From assembly GCA_023079485.1 (NCBI GenBank), contig CM041083.1, positions 157,359,052 through 157,423,051 of the forward strand: a stretch of DNA of 64,000 nt, in the 5' to 3' direction. A model generated the notes under the pieces. The model ran no database searches and was not told the origin of the DNA. It saw nothing but the letters and a program-made list of their open reading frames with translations. The translations under genes were made by a program, and so were the position numbers. Of the stretch, positions 14,101 through 26,640 are shown one piece after another (the stretch's first letter is position 1; every line of letters starts with the position of its first letter). This DNA is from Archilochus colubris (Eukaryota > Chordata > Aves > Apodiformes > Trochilidae).

Positions 14101-17100
14101 ACGTTCAACACAGAACAAGAAAATGTATGTAGTCTGCAGAACAACTGGCAAAAAATCTTGGCCTCTAATTTATTTATGGTTTTAGCTGTTGTGCTGTTTA
14201 TTCTAGCCTGTACAAAAGAGCAATTCAGGCACTTCTCATATTCCTGTGTTGGCAGGTGGTGTTTCTATTAAAACTAGAATTAAAATACTACTATAGGCAT
14301 TGGGAGATATAGAAAAACCATACCCAACCAAAATATCTGCAGCATATGTTCATAACAGGGAAAAATTTATTAAAGAATTTTTATTTGAAAATGCCTGTGT
14401 TTTAAGAGGCAAGTGACTGCATTAGCAAATGTGGCTCAATTTTTGGGTTGCTGTTTTTATATAAGCAGATATACATAAATATATATACACGGAGACATTC
14501 TACATCCAAATAAATTTTTTTTGTCTGATAACTTCATTAAAAGAAAGTAAAAAGGAGAAAGGGAAAAAATTTAAAAAAAAAAAAGAAATCAGGTGTCACT
14601 CAAAGAAATGACAAGGCTGAGAGGATAGTTTGGAGTGAAGGTTTTAAGCTGCCATGCTGTGCCTTTCACAGCTGCCTCCACTTCATGTCATTAATAACCA
14701 GTAAATAAGATCTGCAGGTGGGCATATAGGGCACCCTGAGCCAAGAAGCTGTAGCTGGAGCTTCTGTCTCTAAGATGGGTGGCCAGGCTCATTTGCACAA
14801 GGCTGCTTATGTTTCCATACAGAAGTGTAACCCTACTTAGCATAGCTTCAGGGAAGCTGCTACAATACAGAGAATGCTAATTACTGTAACCAACTGGCAA
14901 TGATGCATCCAAAATTAAATGGCCTGTGACTGAGCAGATGAACAATTTTTATAGCCCTAAGTTCAGGGAACGTGGATATTCTGTCAAATTAGCAGACAGT
15001 CTATTTGGTCTTAATAGGTAAATTGAAGTATTTTAGAAGACATTTAAATGTGCTATTAAGTTATCAGTGTAAGTACAGTTCTTCCAATTTAAAGGAATCT
15101 AAAACACCCACAGTCTATTACAAAAAAAAGGAAAATAAAATTTTTTAAAAAGCAACAAAGCCCCCACATTTTTTTTCCCTTATAAGTTTCATTTTCAGGT
15201 GAAGCTGCAACACTGTCTCTGCTTCCTCTCTAGGTTCCTGTTCATCTCTTTGTACTCATGCACAATTCCCACTGAAGTCTGGAGTAGCTCAGAGCACAGA
15301 AGCCTTCAGGCACAGGCACTGCAGGCTGCCTCCTCAAGTCTTCAATTCCAGGGAAATTTGGGTTTTTTTCAGAAAAACATTGTAAGATCAAAGCCTTTAC
15401 TTGACTTTCTACAATGAGCTTTAACAAGCAAATCAAAGCCTGGGCCAGACATAAATAGCATGTAGAAAAAATTCCAGAAGACAAATTTTATTGCCAGAGT
15501 ACAACCTTTTTCAAAGGATATTTTGTAGCAAGTAAGACTTGCAAGGAAAGCTATCAGTGTGGTATATCTGGCAGAATGGTTCATTTATAGATTTATTGGC
15601 AAGAAAGAATGGCTGCTTTCAGGAAAAGTGGAGTTGTAAGCAAGTCTGACTTAGTCTCTCCCAGAGGATAAACAGCTGGATCTAAAACCTAGGACATTAT
15701 TAGAGAAATGTCACTGAAATCAAGACCTTTAGTTATTTTTCAGAGTACCCTTTTTTTTTTTTTTTTTTTGCTATCCATATTGAATTAAACCACAGATGTT
15801 TCCTGATCCCAGCTTCCCAACACAAAGTATGGGATTCACCTCATCGGTCTTGACACACATCCACAATGTCTGGGCTGCTCACCCGAGGATCCCTTTATAA
15901 GGATTGGAGAAAAAACAGGCACTTGTAGAATACTATCATCAAATCTATTTAGGGTGTTCATCTTAAGGAATGATGCATCATCCATACCCTAGAAAGCTCT
16001 GATTCTCTGCAGTGACACCCAGACATGTTTGATGACATTTGCTTCCATGTAGATATCTGCATTGTTTTGTTGGGCAAAGAGAAATCTAAAAAAACCCCCA
16101 ACAAAACAACACTTGCTTTTCAGACACCCAAGATGAAAGCTGCATAACTTGCACCCCATTCAATGTGCCTTTTATGGGTTCCTCAAAGACTACATGTACA
16201 CAGGAAGACCCCTCTTTCATGGCTGCCAGGACTTGCACAGGACCTCCTCCTCCTTCACCCATATGGCCACGGAGGGGTGGTGGGAACTGCAGAGATGAGT
16301 TCTCCAAGGCATGAAGTTGGCACAACAGCCACCATCCAAGCAGGAATTGATGGATATTTATAACATCATCAGAATAACTCTGCAGTTTTCATACTGGACC
16401 TTCCCTCCCCATCACTTATTACCTATTTGTTCAAATTGCTTCTATCTTTGCTTTTCTGTTTCTCCATTTACCTCGAACGTAACACCCTGGGATAGATTTC
16501 AAAAACAATAACATAAAGCTTATAAAACTCCAGCAGTTCCTGGGTATATGTTATATCCTTCCCTACCTTCTTATCTTGTCTATTTAAGAGAGTTACAGCA
16601 GTCTACTTCTCAACTGTGTTTCCCCTGAAACAAGCTTCAGAGGCTAAGTCTACTTTTACCTGAGCTTCAGTGTCCCTGAAGCACTTGCAAGTCTCAGAAG
16701 TCATGTCTGACAAGCTACCATCAACTATTAAAAATCTGTTAATTTGTTAATATTACTGAAACAGACAGCAAGGAATATTAACACTAAATATCTTTGCTGA
16801 GACAGAAAGAACAGGAGTGTGGACTTCGGAGGTAAGACAAGCAGGAAAGAGCTGAGACTGATTTGGATCCATAACATTTTATTTCCTTTGGTGATGAATT
16901 CCCGGTCCTGCAATGAGCCATATACAATGCCCTTGTTGCCACTGCACTACAGAGGTCTCAGATTTTGAGCCAAGGGTAAACATATATATATTAACAAAAT
17001 GCAAAATTACTCTTTTTTCCATTTTTAACAAGAAATAATTTTAGAAAGGCTTTCAAAGAGCAGCTGACCTTATTAAATCAACTTATTTCAATGACTGCTA

Positions 17101-18024
17101 AATTTAGGGAGAAAGAAGTATCTACTGCATATACCCACATGAAAGACATTATTTTTCTTGAACCTTATTATGAAGTTAAAAACAATTTCACTAAAATACA
17201 CAGTTTTGCATATTCTAGACTAAAAGAACTCTGTGTGTTTAGGGAGACATCAAATTTAAAAAAAAAAAGCATCTCCATAAACTAGTAGCTCATATTCAGC
17301 TACTGGATTAATTCTCAGAAGTACAGAAGTTGTTGAGCACTGAGTTAGTTGCCCAATTCTTCAGTGGGAAAACTCCAATTGGACCCATTTTGCAGGTGTC
17401 TGCAACAACAAGCCAGGAAGAGTTGGGGTATTGCTACAGTCATCTCTCTCTATTGCTTTGCAGCTTTTCTTCTTTTCTGCCAGAAAAGACAGTCCAGGAT
17501 TACAGAGCTCAGTACAAATCTTAACACAGTGCTCACACTCCCAGTAGTTTGTATCAAATCACTGGATAAACAGACAGCTGGTTCCCACTGCCACACGGCT
17601 GCGAAGAAATGCTCAGAGAGTGATATTTTACCTTTTTAGCATCCCTCCTGTTTGAAGGTGTCAGCTGCAACTGGACTCAGAACCCACTTCTGATTATGCA
17701 ACACAGAACAGACAGGCATCTTTTTAAAGATACAACTGGAGTAACTGAACACATCTCCTGTTAAGTATGTGTACTAAAACTCTGCTGGAAATTACTGTCT
17801 CCATAGCAGACAGTACGCCCTTTGATTTACCACAATGCCAAGCAAACAAATTATGTCCAGCACCTTGAGAGACCATGCACAATGAAAGCAAAAAACCAAG
17901 CTTGATTTTGTAGCAAACAGAATACGAGAACAGGGGTAGCAAACAGCTCAGAGGTGGTAAGATGTAAAACTGGCACAGCTATTTGTAAAACCAATGGGTT
18001 ATTGGGACCCCATATGCACAAGCT
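11183..18024. other. intergenic DNA, no gene recognised
   Basis: Mostly AT-rich unique sequence with (AT)n patches near 11,700 and 14,460 and a T19 run at 15,751-15,769. Open frames up to about 96 codons were inspected and show no known domain or consistent splice sites. Confidence 0.55.
15751..15769. repeat. poly(T) tract, 19 bases
   Basis: Uninterrupted T run; no retrocopy body or flanking target duplication was recognised. Confidence 0.85.
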
Positions 18025-19161
18025 GCCATTTCTGAAGCTTGGTGGGATGAATCCCATGACTGTAGTGGAGCTGTCAATGGCTACAGGCTGTTCAGAAGGG
18101 ACAGGCAAGAGGAGGGACCGAGGTGTTGAAGAAATGGATCGAATGTGAAGAGCTGTCTCTGAAGAATAGCCATGAGCAGGCTGAAAGCTTATGGATAAGA
18201 GGTCAATGGCTCAATGCCCAGATGGAGATAGGTGACAAGTGGTGTCTGTCAGGGGTCTATATTGGGACCAGTAGTGTCTAACATTTTTGTGGATGACATA
18301 ATGGGATCAATTGCACTCTCAGCAGGTTTGCAGATGACACCAAGCTCAGAGATGTGGTTGAGAAGCCTGAGGGATGGCATGACATCCACAGTGACCTAGA
18401 CAGGCTTGAGAAGTGAGCCCATGAGGTTCAACAAGGCCAAGTGCCAGGGACTGCACATGGGTCAGGGCGAGCCCTGGTATTGATACTGGCAGGGGGATGA
18501 AGGAACTGGAGCACTTCTGAGGAGAAGGACCTGGGGCTACTGGTCAATGAAAATGTGCACTTGCAGCCCAGAAGGCCAACCATATCCTAAGATGCATCAA
18601 AACAAGCATGGCCAACAAGTCAAGGGAAGTAAATCTGCCTCTCTACTCCACCCTGGTGAGACCACGCCTCGAGTACTGCATCGAGCACTGGAGTCCTCAG
18701 CACAAGAAAGACATGGATCTGTAACTGCAGATCCAAAGAAGGACTAAAAATATTATCAGCGAGCTGGAACACCTCTCTTGTGAAGAAAGGCTGAGAGATT
18801 TGGGCTCTGGGAAGACTTACTTGCAGTCTTTCAATACTTAAAAGGGGCTTTTAAGAAAGATGAGGACAAACTTTTTATCAGGGCTTGTTGCAATGGGAGA
18901 AGGGGTAGTAGTTTTAAACTAAAAGAGTGTAGATTTAGACTCATTATAAGGAAGAAATTTTTTACAATGGGGGTAGTGAAACTGGAACAGGTTGCTCAGA
19001 AAGGTGGTAGATGTCTTATTGCTGGAAACATTCAAGATCAGGTTGGATGAGGTTCTGAGCAACCTGATCCAGTTGAAGATGTCCCTGCTTACTGCAGAGG
19101 GGGTTGAATGAGACAACCTCTAAAGCTCCCTTCCAACCTACACTACTCTGTGATTCCATGT
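18025..19161 (+). mobile_element. CR1 LINE copy with internal deletion
   Basis: The left part encodes a CR1 endonuclease-region peptide (AISEAWWDESHDCSG, then GYRLFRRDRQ, about 18,030-18,110). The next recognisable segment is RT-domain sequence (FADDTKL-like at about 18,325-18,345) and then the C-terminal CR1 region, ending CCCTTCCAACCTACACTACT and TGTGATTCCATG. Much of the RT core is missing between about 18,125 and 18,240, so this is a long copy with an internal deletion, not a simple 5' truncation. The frame is heavily decayed. Confidence 0.85.
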
Positions 19162-20010
19162 TGTCTCTGACATGATCCTTACAGGATGGCTTTGTTGAAA
19201 GGATAGAAAAGCACTGAGTATAACTGGGATTTAAAGAGTCTGTACACTTGCTGTAGTGTGATTTCATTCTTCATGGGAAAAATTAGTGCTGTGAATATCC
19301 CAAATGTATATGAGGATATTACACTTCTGCCAAATATATTATAAATGAATAATACAGGTTGATCAGAGAATAGGACTCTGAAAATTAATTTGGATCCAAG
19401 CACCTGGAACACTTGTTTCCAGTCCTAGAGAAATGAATCGTCACAGAAATGATCCATTCCACATTTTACCTATATTTATGCCAGCAAAAATAAGGAACAC
19501 TGCCAGGGGTTCACATGAGTCCATAATGGTGCTGAGCAGCACACCAGGACACTCTATTGACCATGATTTGAAGCTATATTTCAGAACCCCTTAGAAGGGC
19601 TGTGCCTGAATAAATATAGTTTTGAAGTAGCAATAACAGGCAACTATTTCTGATTTCAAACATTAAAGATGAGGATAGAGATTTTTCAAAGATGTAAACA
19701 TAAAGGTTTATGTATGATCCCACAACTCCAAAGCCCTCAGTCAAGTGAGATTTTAGGGAACAGTAACTTATCCTAACATGTATTTTAATAAAGAATAGGA
19801 CAAGGAACCCTTCCATAGTGCAGGAGCTGCAACAAGTCTGCCACTCAGGTGCTCCTGACCTGGAGGAATTTGTCATGAAACAGAGCATTCTAAGTAAAGC
19901 ACAAAGTATGGGGTAGAGGGATTCACCCTTCTCAATGAAGGCTTCAGGTCCCTCTTCAGCTATGTGCTGTTGTCCCTTATATGTCCATATCTGTGTTTTT
20001 TAAACTGGAA

Positions 20011-20101
20011 CAGAAATCAAAAACAAAAACAAAACCAAAAAACAAAACAAACCCAAAAAACCCAAAAAAACCCCCCCAAAAAAAAATCAAAAAACAAAAA
20101 A
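20011..20101. repeat. A/C-rich low-complexity tract
   Basis: Runs of A interrupted by C and CCC blocks, including a C7 run. No element body adjoins it. Confidence 0.8.
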
Positions 20102-21046
20102 GGTGTCAAGATGGAGATTATTAGATGCAATTGGACCAGGAATGTTAAATAGCTTGCATGTTACTGCTTCAGTATTGTTTCAGCCATGCTAAACTTGCTA
20201 TGAGAAGGATTGTGTCCTGTCCAGCTGCTTGGGACAAAAGAACCCACATTCTTTCTTACAGTGTTTCTCTTTAAAAATCCTTAGGCTTTCTGTTAACAAA
20301 TGCAACCCCTGTGAAAGCAAGTATTGAGTTTATTCCCATGTGCAGGAGATGCAGTAGCTGACCCTGCAAGAGCTCATTCAGGTACCCTTGCTGTCCTGGG
20401 GTGGGTCATCACCTCATCTATGACCTCCATGACAGGGACAACAACAAGGCTGGGGACATTCAGTGCATGTCCTCGCAAGCACAGACTCTCAAGCAGCCCA
20501 GCTGATGCTTGTGAGAGGCCAAAGAGCAGCCAGAGCACTGTGCAGGCATCCTGAGGGCACTGTGCTCTGTTATGGAATTCCAGGAATCACGACAAGGCCG
20601 CTGAAGGTGGGATGGAAAACACCAGATTAAAATCACACTTACTCTCCAATTAGTCCTTCTGCCTGGAATGAACAATGCCCTGCAACTTTCAGCTATTAAA
20701 AGGTTTTATAGGTGACAGATGCCAGTCAGCAAGCCCTACAGTAGAAGCTGCAGGCAGTCAGGACCTTGCAGAAGGAGGCAATAAGCCTGCCGAAAGGTGG
20801 CACAATGTGCAGTGGTTGCTCTGTTGGCTGGTTGCTCAAATTAAATTTTAATAGAACTTTTAAAAATAATTTTAGTGTAAACCACAATGTATGCGAGTGA
20901 GCCTAAATTAATAAAAAACTATCTTTCAAGAATGAAGAATAAATGTAATCTGAGATCAATATTTATGAAGCTGTGATTAATTGACTGATGACCAAATGAT
21001 TACAAACTTCTGTCTGAGGCAGCTACTCAAATGTATTAGCTTTGAC

Positions 21047-21067
21047 AAAAAAAAAAAAAAAAAAAAA
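21047..21067. repeat. poly(A) tract, 21 bases
   Basis: Uninterrupted A run in unique sequence. Confidence 0.9.
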
Positions 21068-23207
21068 TACAAACTGGGTCAATGAAAAAATGCATTCCTG
21101 ATCAATTTTTAATAGCACTTAAGATTTTATGATTTTTTAAACTTTCCTTTTAATAATTAATCAGAAAAATGAATCTAATTTAAACAAGGTGGTGTAAGGT
21201 GTTCTGTATCTGTTTGATGGTGTTTTTAATGAAGAAATTCAATTAGGGCTGACTTTTCATTATAAATCTCTGGTTTTAAGGAGTGCTCTGATTGGCTGGT
21301 AAACATTTGAGATGGGTAGAATAATGGAGGTGAACTGCAGTGCTCAGCACAATCTACTCATTAAGATTTTACACTGTTAATTCCAACCTCCCCTTGCTTC
21401 ACAAAGAAAGAAAAAATAAAATCAAGGAAAAGAGAGTGTGCGATCCCTCTAACTTTTTTCAACTTTTCTGGTGTGTTGCAGAGCTTTGCGTTGTTCCTTG
21501 CAACATCCTGGAGGACAGATCCTCATCTGTCAGCACACACCATCAAGTGTACTGAAAAGCCATCATAATTACAATTTAAATCAAGGCCTGTTGCATTCAC
21601 AAGTGTATTTTGTCAGTCATGGTTCAAAGTCTGGTGTAAGGAGGACAATCAAAGGTTCAGCAGCAGCCAAAACTTGCAGAATAATGACCCAAACTTGAAC
21701 ATGGTCCTTGCACAAACAGATAGAAGAACCACTCTCCCAAAGGCAATTAAATTTCTGCAGATGGAAGGCTTGGAGAGCTCCTCCCTGCATAAAAAGTAAC
21801 TAAAATTCACCCCTCTTCTCTGTTACATTGCCTATTTCATACAGGCTCTGTATATACCAGCAAATAAGTGGAGGACACAAAGCCTGGCCTTCTCAGCCAC
21901 ACTTCTTGATGGTCAGGACACGTGTGGTGCAGCAGTGGCTCCCTGCAACCAGCCTTCCCCCACGTGATCTCCTGGAAAGCCCATGGATATATCCTTAGGC
22001 TGAGACATACTCTTACAGGTGAGTTAGAGAGTGCCTCCACAGCATATTTCTGGAGTCTGGGATGCCTGCCCTGGGATGTCTTTCTTGTATAATTCAGTTT
22101 TTTAGATAAAATACTCATCTGAAAAAGAGTCTGATAGGAAATCAACTTCTTGCTTCACCTCTGAAACAAAAAGGGGGATAGTTTAACATCCCAGACACAT
22201 GAATTGCATCAACTTCAGATACAACCTGACATTTCTATTCACCTCCTTAGTTCTTTGCTTGTGCATGGGAAGTAAAATAGAGAAAGAAAGGCAAGAACAA
22301 AATAATCTCAAAAATGTCATATAGAATAGAGTTTTTCCTCACTGAACTTTGGACACCCAAAAAGTAAGATGTCCAGGTCTGGGATAGTCACTTTGGATTC
22401 CTTTGTGGGATCACTGAGCCTGAGAGCTCCACTTTAGGAGATGAAGTTACAGTGGTTAAACTCAACACAAACACTGCATCTGTAAAATGGATTTGTCATC
22501 CTTTTACTATCTTGTATGAAGAAGACTAGCTGCACCAAGTTGCACAAGACTCAATCTCAAATATTATTAAATTGCCGAAGCTATGCTCTTACTCTGCCCC
22601 CATCTCACCCAAAAGCAACATTTTTTCCACAGCTCAAACAAAAAACTTGTTATAAGGAGAGAGATGAATTTTGCCTTTGTTTTAAAATGAAAACCACTTT
22701 AGGAATGCCCAAAGAGCAAGTAGCAAGAGCAGCCTACAGAGCTCAGGCAGTATAGGCAGAGGGGACTTGAAACTTACCTGTTTCTGCTGAACGGCCTCAG
22801 AATTGCATCAAGAAGAGGGGATTAAGCAGTCAGTGAATCCCCAAGACAGTGCCTCATTAGCAAGGTCCTTCCTCTACAGGGCTCATCAATAGCAAAATAC
22901 TGAGCAGGGGAGACCTGGATCAGTTTTCACACTTTCTGAAAGACATATTTTTTAAGGATCATGGGTCTGAATTTATACACCCAGAATCCCAGGTTTAAAT
23001 CACTTATTTAATCTTGGTCTTATTTAAATTTCACTCTATATTCCCCTAAATCATCTAAACCAAGCCACCTGGGAAACCCTTCTTAAATGCTAAAGATCCA
23101 GCCCTGTTTGCCTTGGTAAGGCAAACTTGAACAGACCACTTTTGCAGAAGTGGGTGCTGAGAGTGCTTGGCAGTTTCCAGTCATCGCTACCTCAGTAGAA
23201 TGAGAAT

Positions 23208-23211
<4 letters not shown>

Positions 23212-23238
<27 letters not shown>
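23212..23238. repeat. poly(A) tract, 27 bases
   Basis: Uninterrupted A run after GAATAATT; no retrocopy body was recognised on the 5' side. Confidence 0.9.
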
Positions 23239-23323
23239 GTGGTTTAAATCTATTTGTGCAGGTGTAAACAATGACCTTCAAATTAGGTTTTCATTGTAAA
23301 AATACACATATCTAAAGGCACTT

Positions 23324-23412
23324 GAATCACAGAATGATTTTGATCGGAAGGGACCTTAAAGATCCACCACCCTGCAGGGGCAGGGACATCTCCCACTAGA
23401 CCAGGTTGCTAA
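23324..23412 (-). mobile_element. CR1 3'-terminal fragment
   Basis: Starts with AATCACAGAATGATTTTGAT and continues GGAAGGGACCTTAAAGATCC, then ACTAGACCAGGTTGCT: the reverse complement of a CR1 3' end of an older, diverged subfamily. Confidence 0.85.
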
Positions 23413-25984
23413 TGATTAGAACCATTATAACTGCACTAATTACTTATTGCTTATCAGCTGGACTTACTAGACAAGAGGACACAAATTTCACTGTTCATAC
23501 CCTTACCCATCCTCTTCACCCTCTCTGCATAACTTGCTGATGGGAAATATGCACAGATCTAAAATACAGATGATTTATGCACTTTCAGTAAATCTATTTG
23601 GCTTTATCAGTCAAACTAAGTCTCAAGTTGCAAAGGCTTAACTGGCTCAGTATAGTACTCTGACCAGTTTATCTTGTTCTAAATCGGTTTCTTTCAAGCT
23701 CTCATCAAAGAATTTCTCATTTTTGTGATAGATATTTTATATTTTCACCATTAATCACCTCGAGGCTTCTAAGATTTCAAGGGCAAGTAGAGAAGTGGCT
23801 GAAGCATTTCAAAAAATAAAGCCCTAATACTGGAAAATCGTTCATGATTACATTCTTAGCTTTGAAACCATTATTTTAACCAACCTTTCTCTATAGATTT
23901 AGTAACAGCAGTGGCCAGACACCCACCCCTTGCCTTCCTGTTTGATCCTTACACCCCAGTGCCTGCCCCCCCAGAGGCATGCCAGCCATCCCAGGAAGTG
24001 TTTCATCTGCTTCATTCTGGTTCCAGCCCCAGTGCAAAAGAACCCTCCACACCACACAGGTTCCAGTGTTAGGTTAGGACAGATTCTTCAAGCGTTTTTT
24101 ACCAGCTGCAATCAGATCTTATTTCTCACCTCCCCATAGCTGCAGCAAATTTTTGTCCCTCAAGCTCCCTTCTCCTCGCTTTCTGTGGTCTCTCTCTCTC
24201 AGCTCTACAGAATTAAATATTTTCCATGCCCCTGAAGAGTTGGTAACATCATCCCATAAATTTCAACTAAACCTCAGGCGCTACTGTACCACAAATAATT
24301 TTTGAAGTATTCGTTCACTGACTAGGCATCTAACTTCAGCAGAAATCTGCTAAACAAATAAGTTTAACCTCCCTACGCAGAAAATACATTCCTTTTAGCA
24401 GCTTATTCAGAAAAATAAGCTTCTTTAAAAGCTATTTTTGGTTGAGAGAAAATATATTCATCCCAACTGAGCTTGTTCTCTAACAGGTCACTTTCCAGTT
24501 TCACGTACTTTTTTGAAGCAGGGGAAGTCATGCCTTTGAAAGGGTTCCTGCTTTATCCCAGACTCATTTAAAAGAGTTTCACATGTCAACTGCAAGATGC
24601 ATTTCCTTGCTTCTGATTTCTCTTTCATGCATTTACCCTTTCTGCTCTTTGTATTGTCTATTCACATTTTTTCAATAAAAATCAATATAAAAATGGAGCG
24701 AAGATAAATAACAGGGATTCTCTGTATTCCTGTGAAGTTTGCTGGCTGCACAATAAAGACACTCAACAAATTTCAGGCTCCAGTGGTTCTCTTTAAAGCT
24801 CAAAAACCAATACTTTCACATTTCTCTTGTAAAAATTCTCAGAGCATCCTCCTACTTAAATGGCAGGTCAATTGTGCCAGAACTGAAAGCATCTACTCAC
24901 AGCAGACAACCACTCACTCCATCTTCTGACAACTGCCCTTAGGACAGCATATCCACTGTGTTGCTAATCCGTTCTTTTTTTTCATTGACATTAAATCATG
25001 CTTTGTTTTGTTGGTTTTTTTTCTGAAATATAATAAAAGCGTTGTTTTTAAACATGTGAATACTCAATCTTTATCAAATGCACCTTATTCAAACTTGTCC
25101 TTTCCCTACTACGGATACGTGGGAATCCTTACCATCAAAGCCACTAGGTCTTATCTGCACTGGAATGTCACCATGGATTAGTTTGCTCACTTTATTTGCA
25201 GCGACTTACCTGTATCAAATTGAAATGCACCCATGCAACCCTGCTATGTCGGACTAAGATACTTTCCTTGTTAATCATTGCATCCACAGCTTTACGCTTG
25301 TTTGAATTAGCTGCTCAGCATTCTAAGCATTTATCATGTGGTGCAATGTTAAATCACTCAGGTCTATAATTTCCAGCATGCTGTGGCACGTTTACAAGAA
25401 GCTACAGGAATCCTGCAACTGAGGTCAAGCGAACAGACTTCTGAGGAGGCTCCCGTCCCACCAGCACCATTTCTCAACTGCTCTCCATCAGCCCAGAAAG
25501 CTCAAAACCAAAGCTCCACAATTTGGGCAGTCACTGGCGCAAGCTGAGCAGCAGACACAGGTTTGCATCTGTGGATTCGGCTCCTTGGTTTCCAAGGATC
25601 AGGGCAGGACCAAGGGCACTGATAGGGAAGTGCCACCAGCCCCAGACTTGGGGGCTCGGTGGGGCAAGTGCCACCAACCTCGCAGGGCTCAGGGAGGTTC
25701 CTAAAGTTCTCATTTGCAGTTCTCATTTCCTTCTTGGAAAGCAGAAAATGCCACCAGCGCAACACTTTGGGCCAAGACGAGAAGGGTTTCAGCCAAGCCA
25801 CCTGCAGGTTGGGAAGGCGGTGTGGGAGCCAAAGGGGACAACACAGGGAAAAGCGCAGAGGAAAACTCGGGGCAATTAAAAGGATGAAAACAGCCGCTTT
25901 ATTTCTCTGAGCACAATGCTACCTGAGCGAGGGTTAAGCCTGAGAGGTGAAAGGAGACTCCTTGCCACCACATCCCCTCGCAAG

Positions 25985-26640
25985 GGCCCTTTACCGGGCA
26001 CTCCCCACGCAGCACCATTCTCCCCTCACCCAGGACGCGCCTAAGCCAAACACTCGGCGGGACCCCCAGGCCACCTCCCCGGGGACGCCGGCCGCTAAGG
26101 CCCGGCCTGGCCCCAGCGAGGCCCTTCCTGCCCTGAGGCCGGACCTTTTGCGGTGTGTGGGGGGGGCAGGAGCTGCCGGCGGCCGGGCGGACACAACCAT
26201 GAGGGGGCTGCGGCTCCCGCCCGCCCTCCAGGGGAGCTCCGCAAAAACGCGCGCCGCCCTCCCCCCGCCGGGAGGCGGCTTGGCCTCGCCGGCTTGCCGT
26301 AGCAGGGGCTGGCGGGGGGCTGCTGCCGCTGTTACCGCCCGCCTGTGGGACTTCCGTGCTGACTAGGCCGGGCCGGTTCGGGTCTCCGCGATGTCGCAGA
26401 ATGGGCCGAGCGTTACCCTGTCCCTCACGCTGCCCATCACCTGCCACATCTGCTTGGGGAAGGTAACGGCGCCGCCGCTCACCTTTCCTCTCATCCCCAG
26501 CCTGGGGGCGGCCCGGTGGGGGGGACGGCGCGGGGGTAGGGAAGGCCGGGCCGGGCCGCTCCAGCCGGTGGCTGCTCAGGGGTGTGGTGTGGGGGGGGGA
26601 GGGCCCTCCACGGCCAGCAGTCGTGATCCCATCGGGTTAG
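25985..26640 (+). promoter_or_regulatory. OBI1: CpG island / OBI1 promoter
   Basis: A sharp GC- and CpG-rich block surrounds the OBI1 start codon in otherwise AT-rich DNA. No TATA box lies at a suitable distance, which fits the dispersed-initiation promoter of a housekeeping gene. The transcription start cannot be fixed from sequence; it must lie upstream of 26,391. Confidence 0.8.
26391..26462 (+). CDS. OBI1: OBI1 coding exon 1
   Basis: Codons 1-24, [10 protein letters not shown]...ICLGK, ending at AAG before the donor GTAACG. It carries the first RING Cys pair (C18, C21), so intron 1 splits the zinc finger. The phase is 0. Confidence 0.95.

Larger units (their letters stand above)
19162..25984. 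other. intergenic DNA upstream of OBI1
   Basis: No gene recognised. Contains A/C-rich and poly(A) tracts and a CR1 remnant at 23,324. The segment about 20,830-21,310 is AT-rich, repeat-free and has several TAATT/ATTAAT homeodomain-type cores, a composition seen in developmental noncoding elements, but conservation cannot be judged here. GC content rises from about 25,440 towards the OBI1 promoter. Confidence 0.5.

Noticed and set aside
25947..26366. 139-codon open frame in the OBI1 CpG island
   Set aside because: Composition-driven, no domain, and ends at an in-frame TAG just before the OBI1 start.
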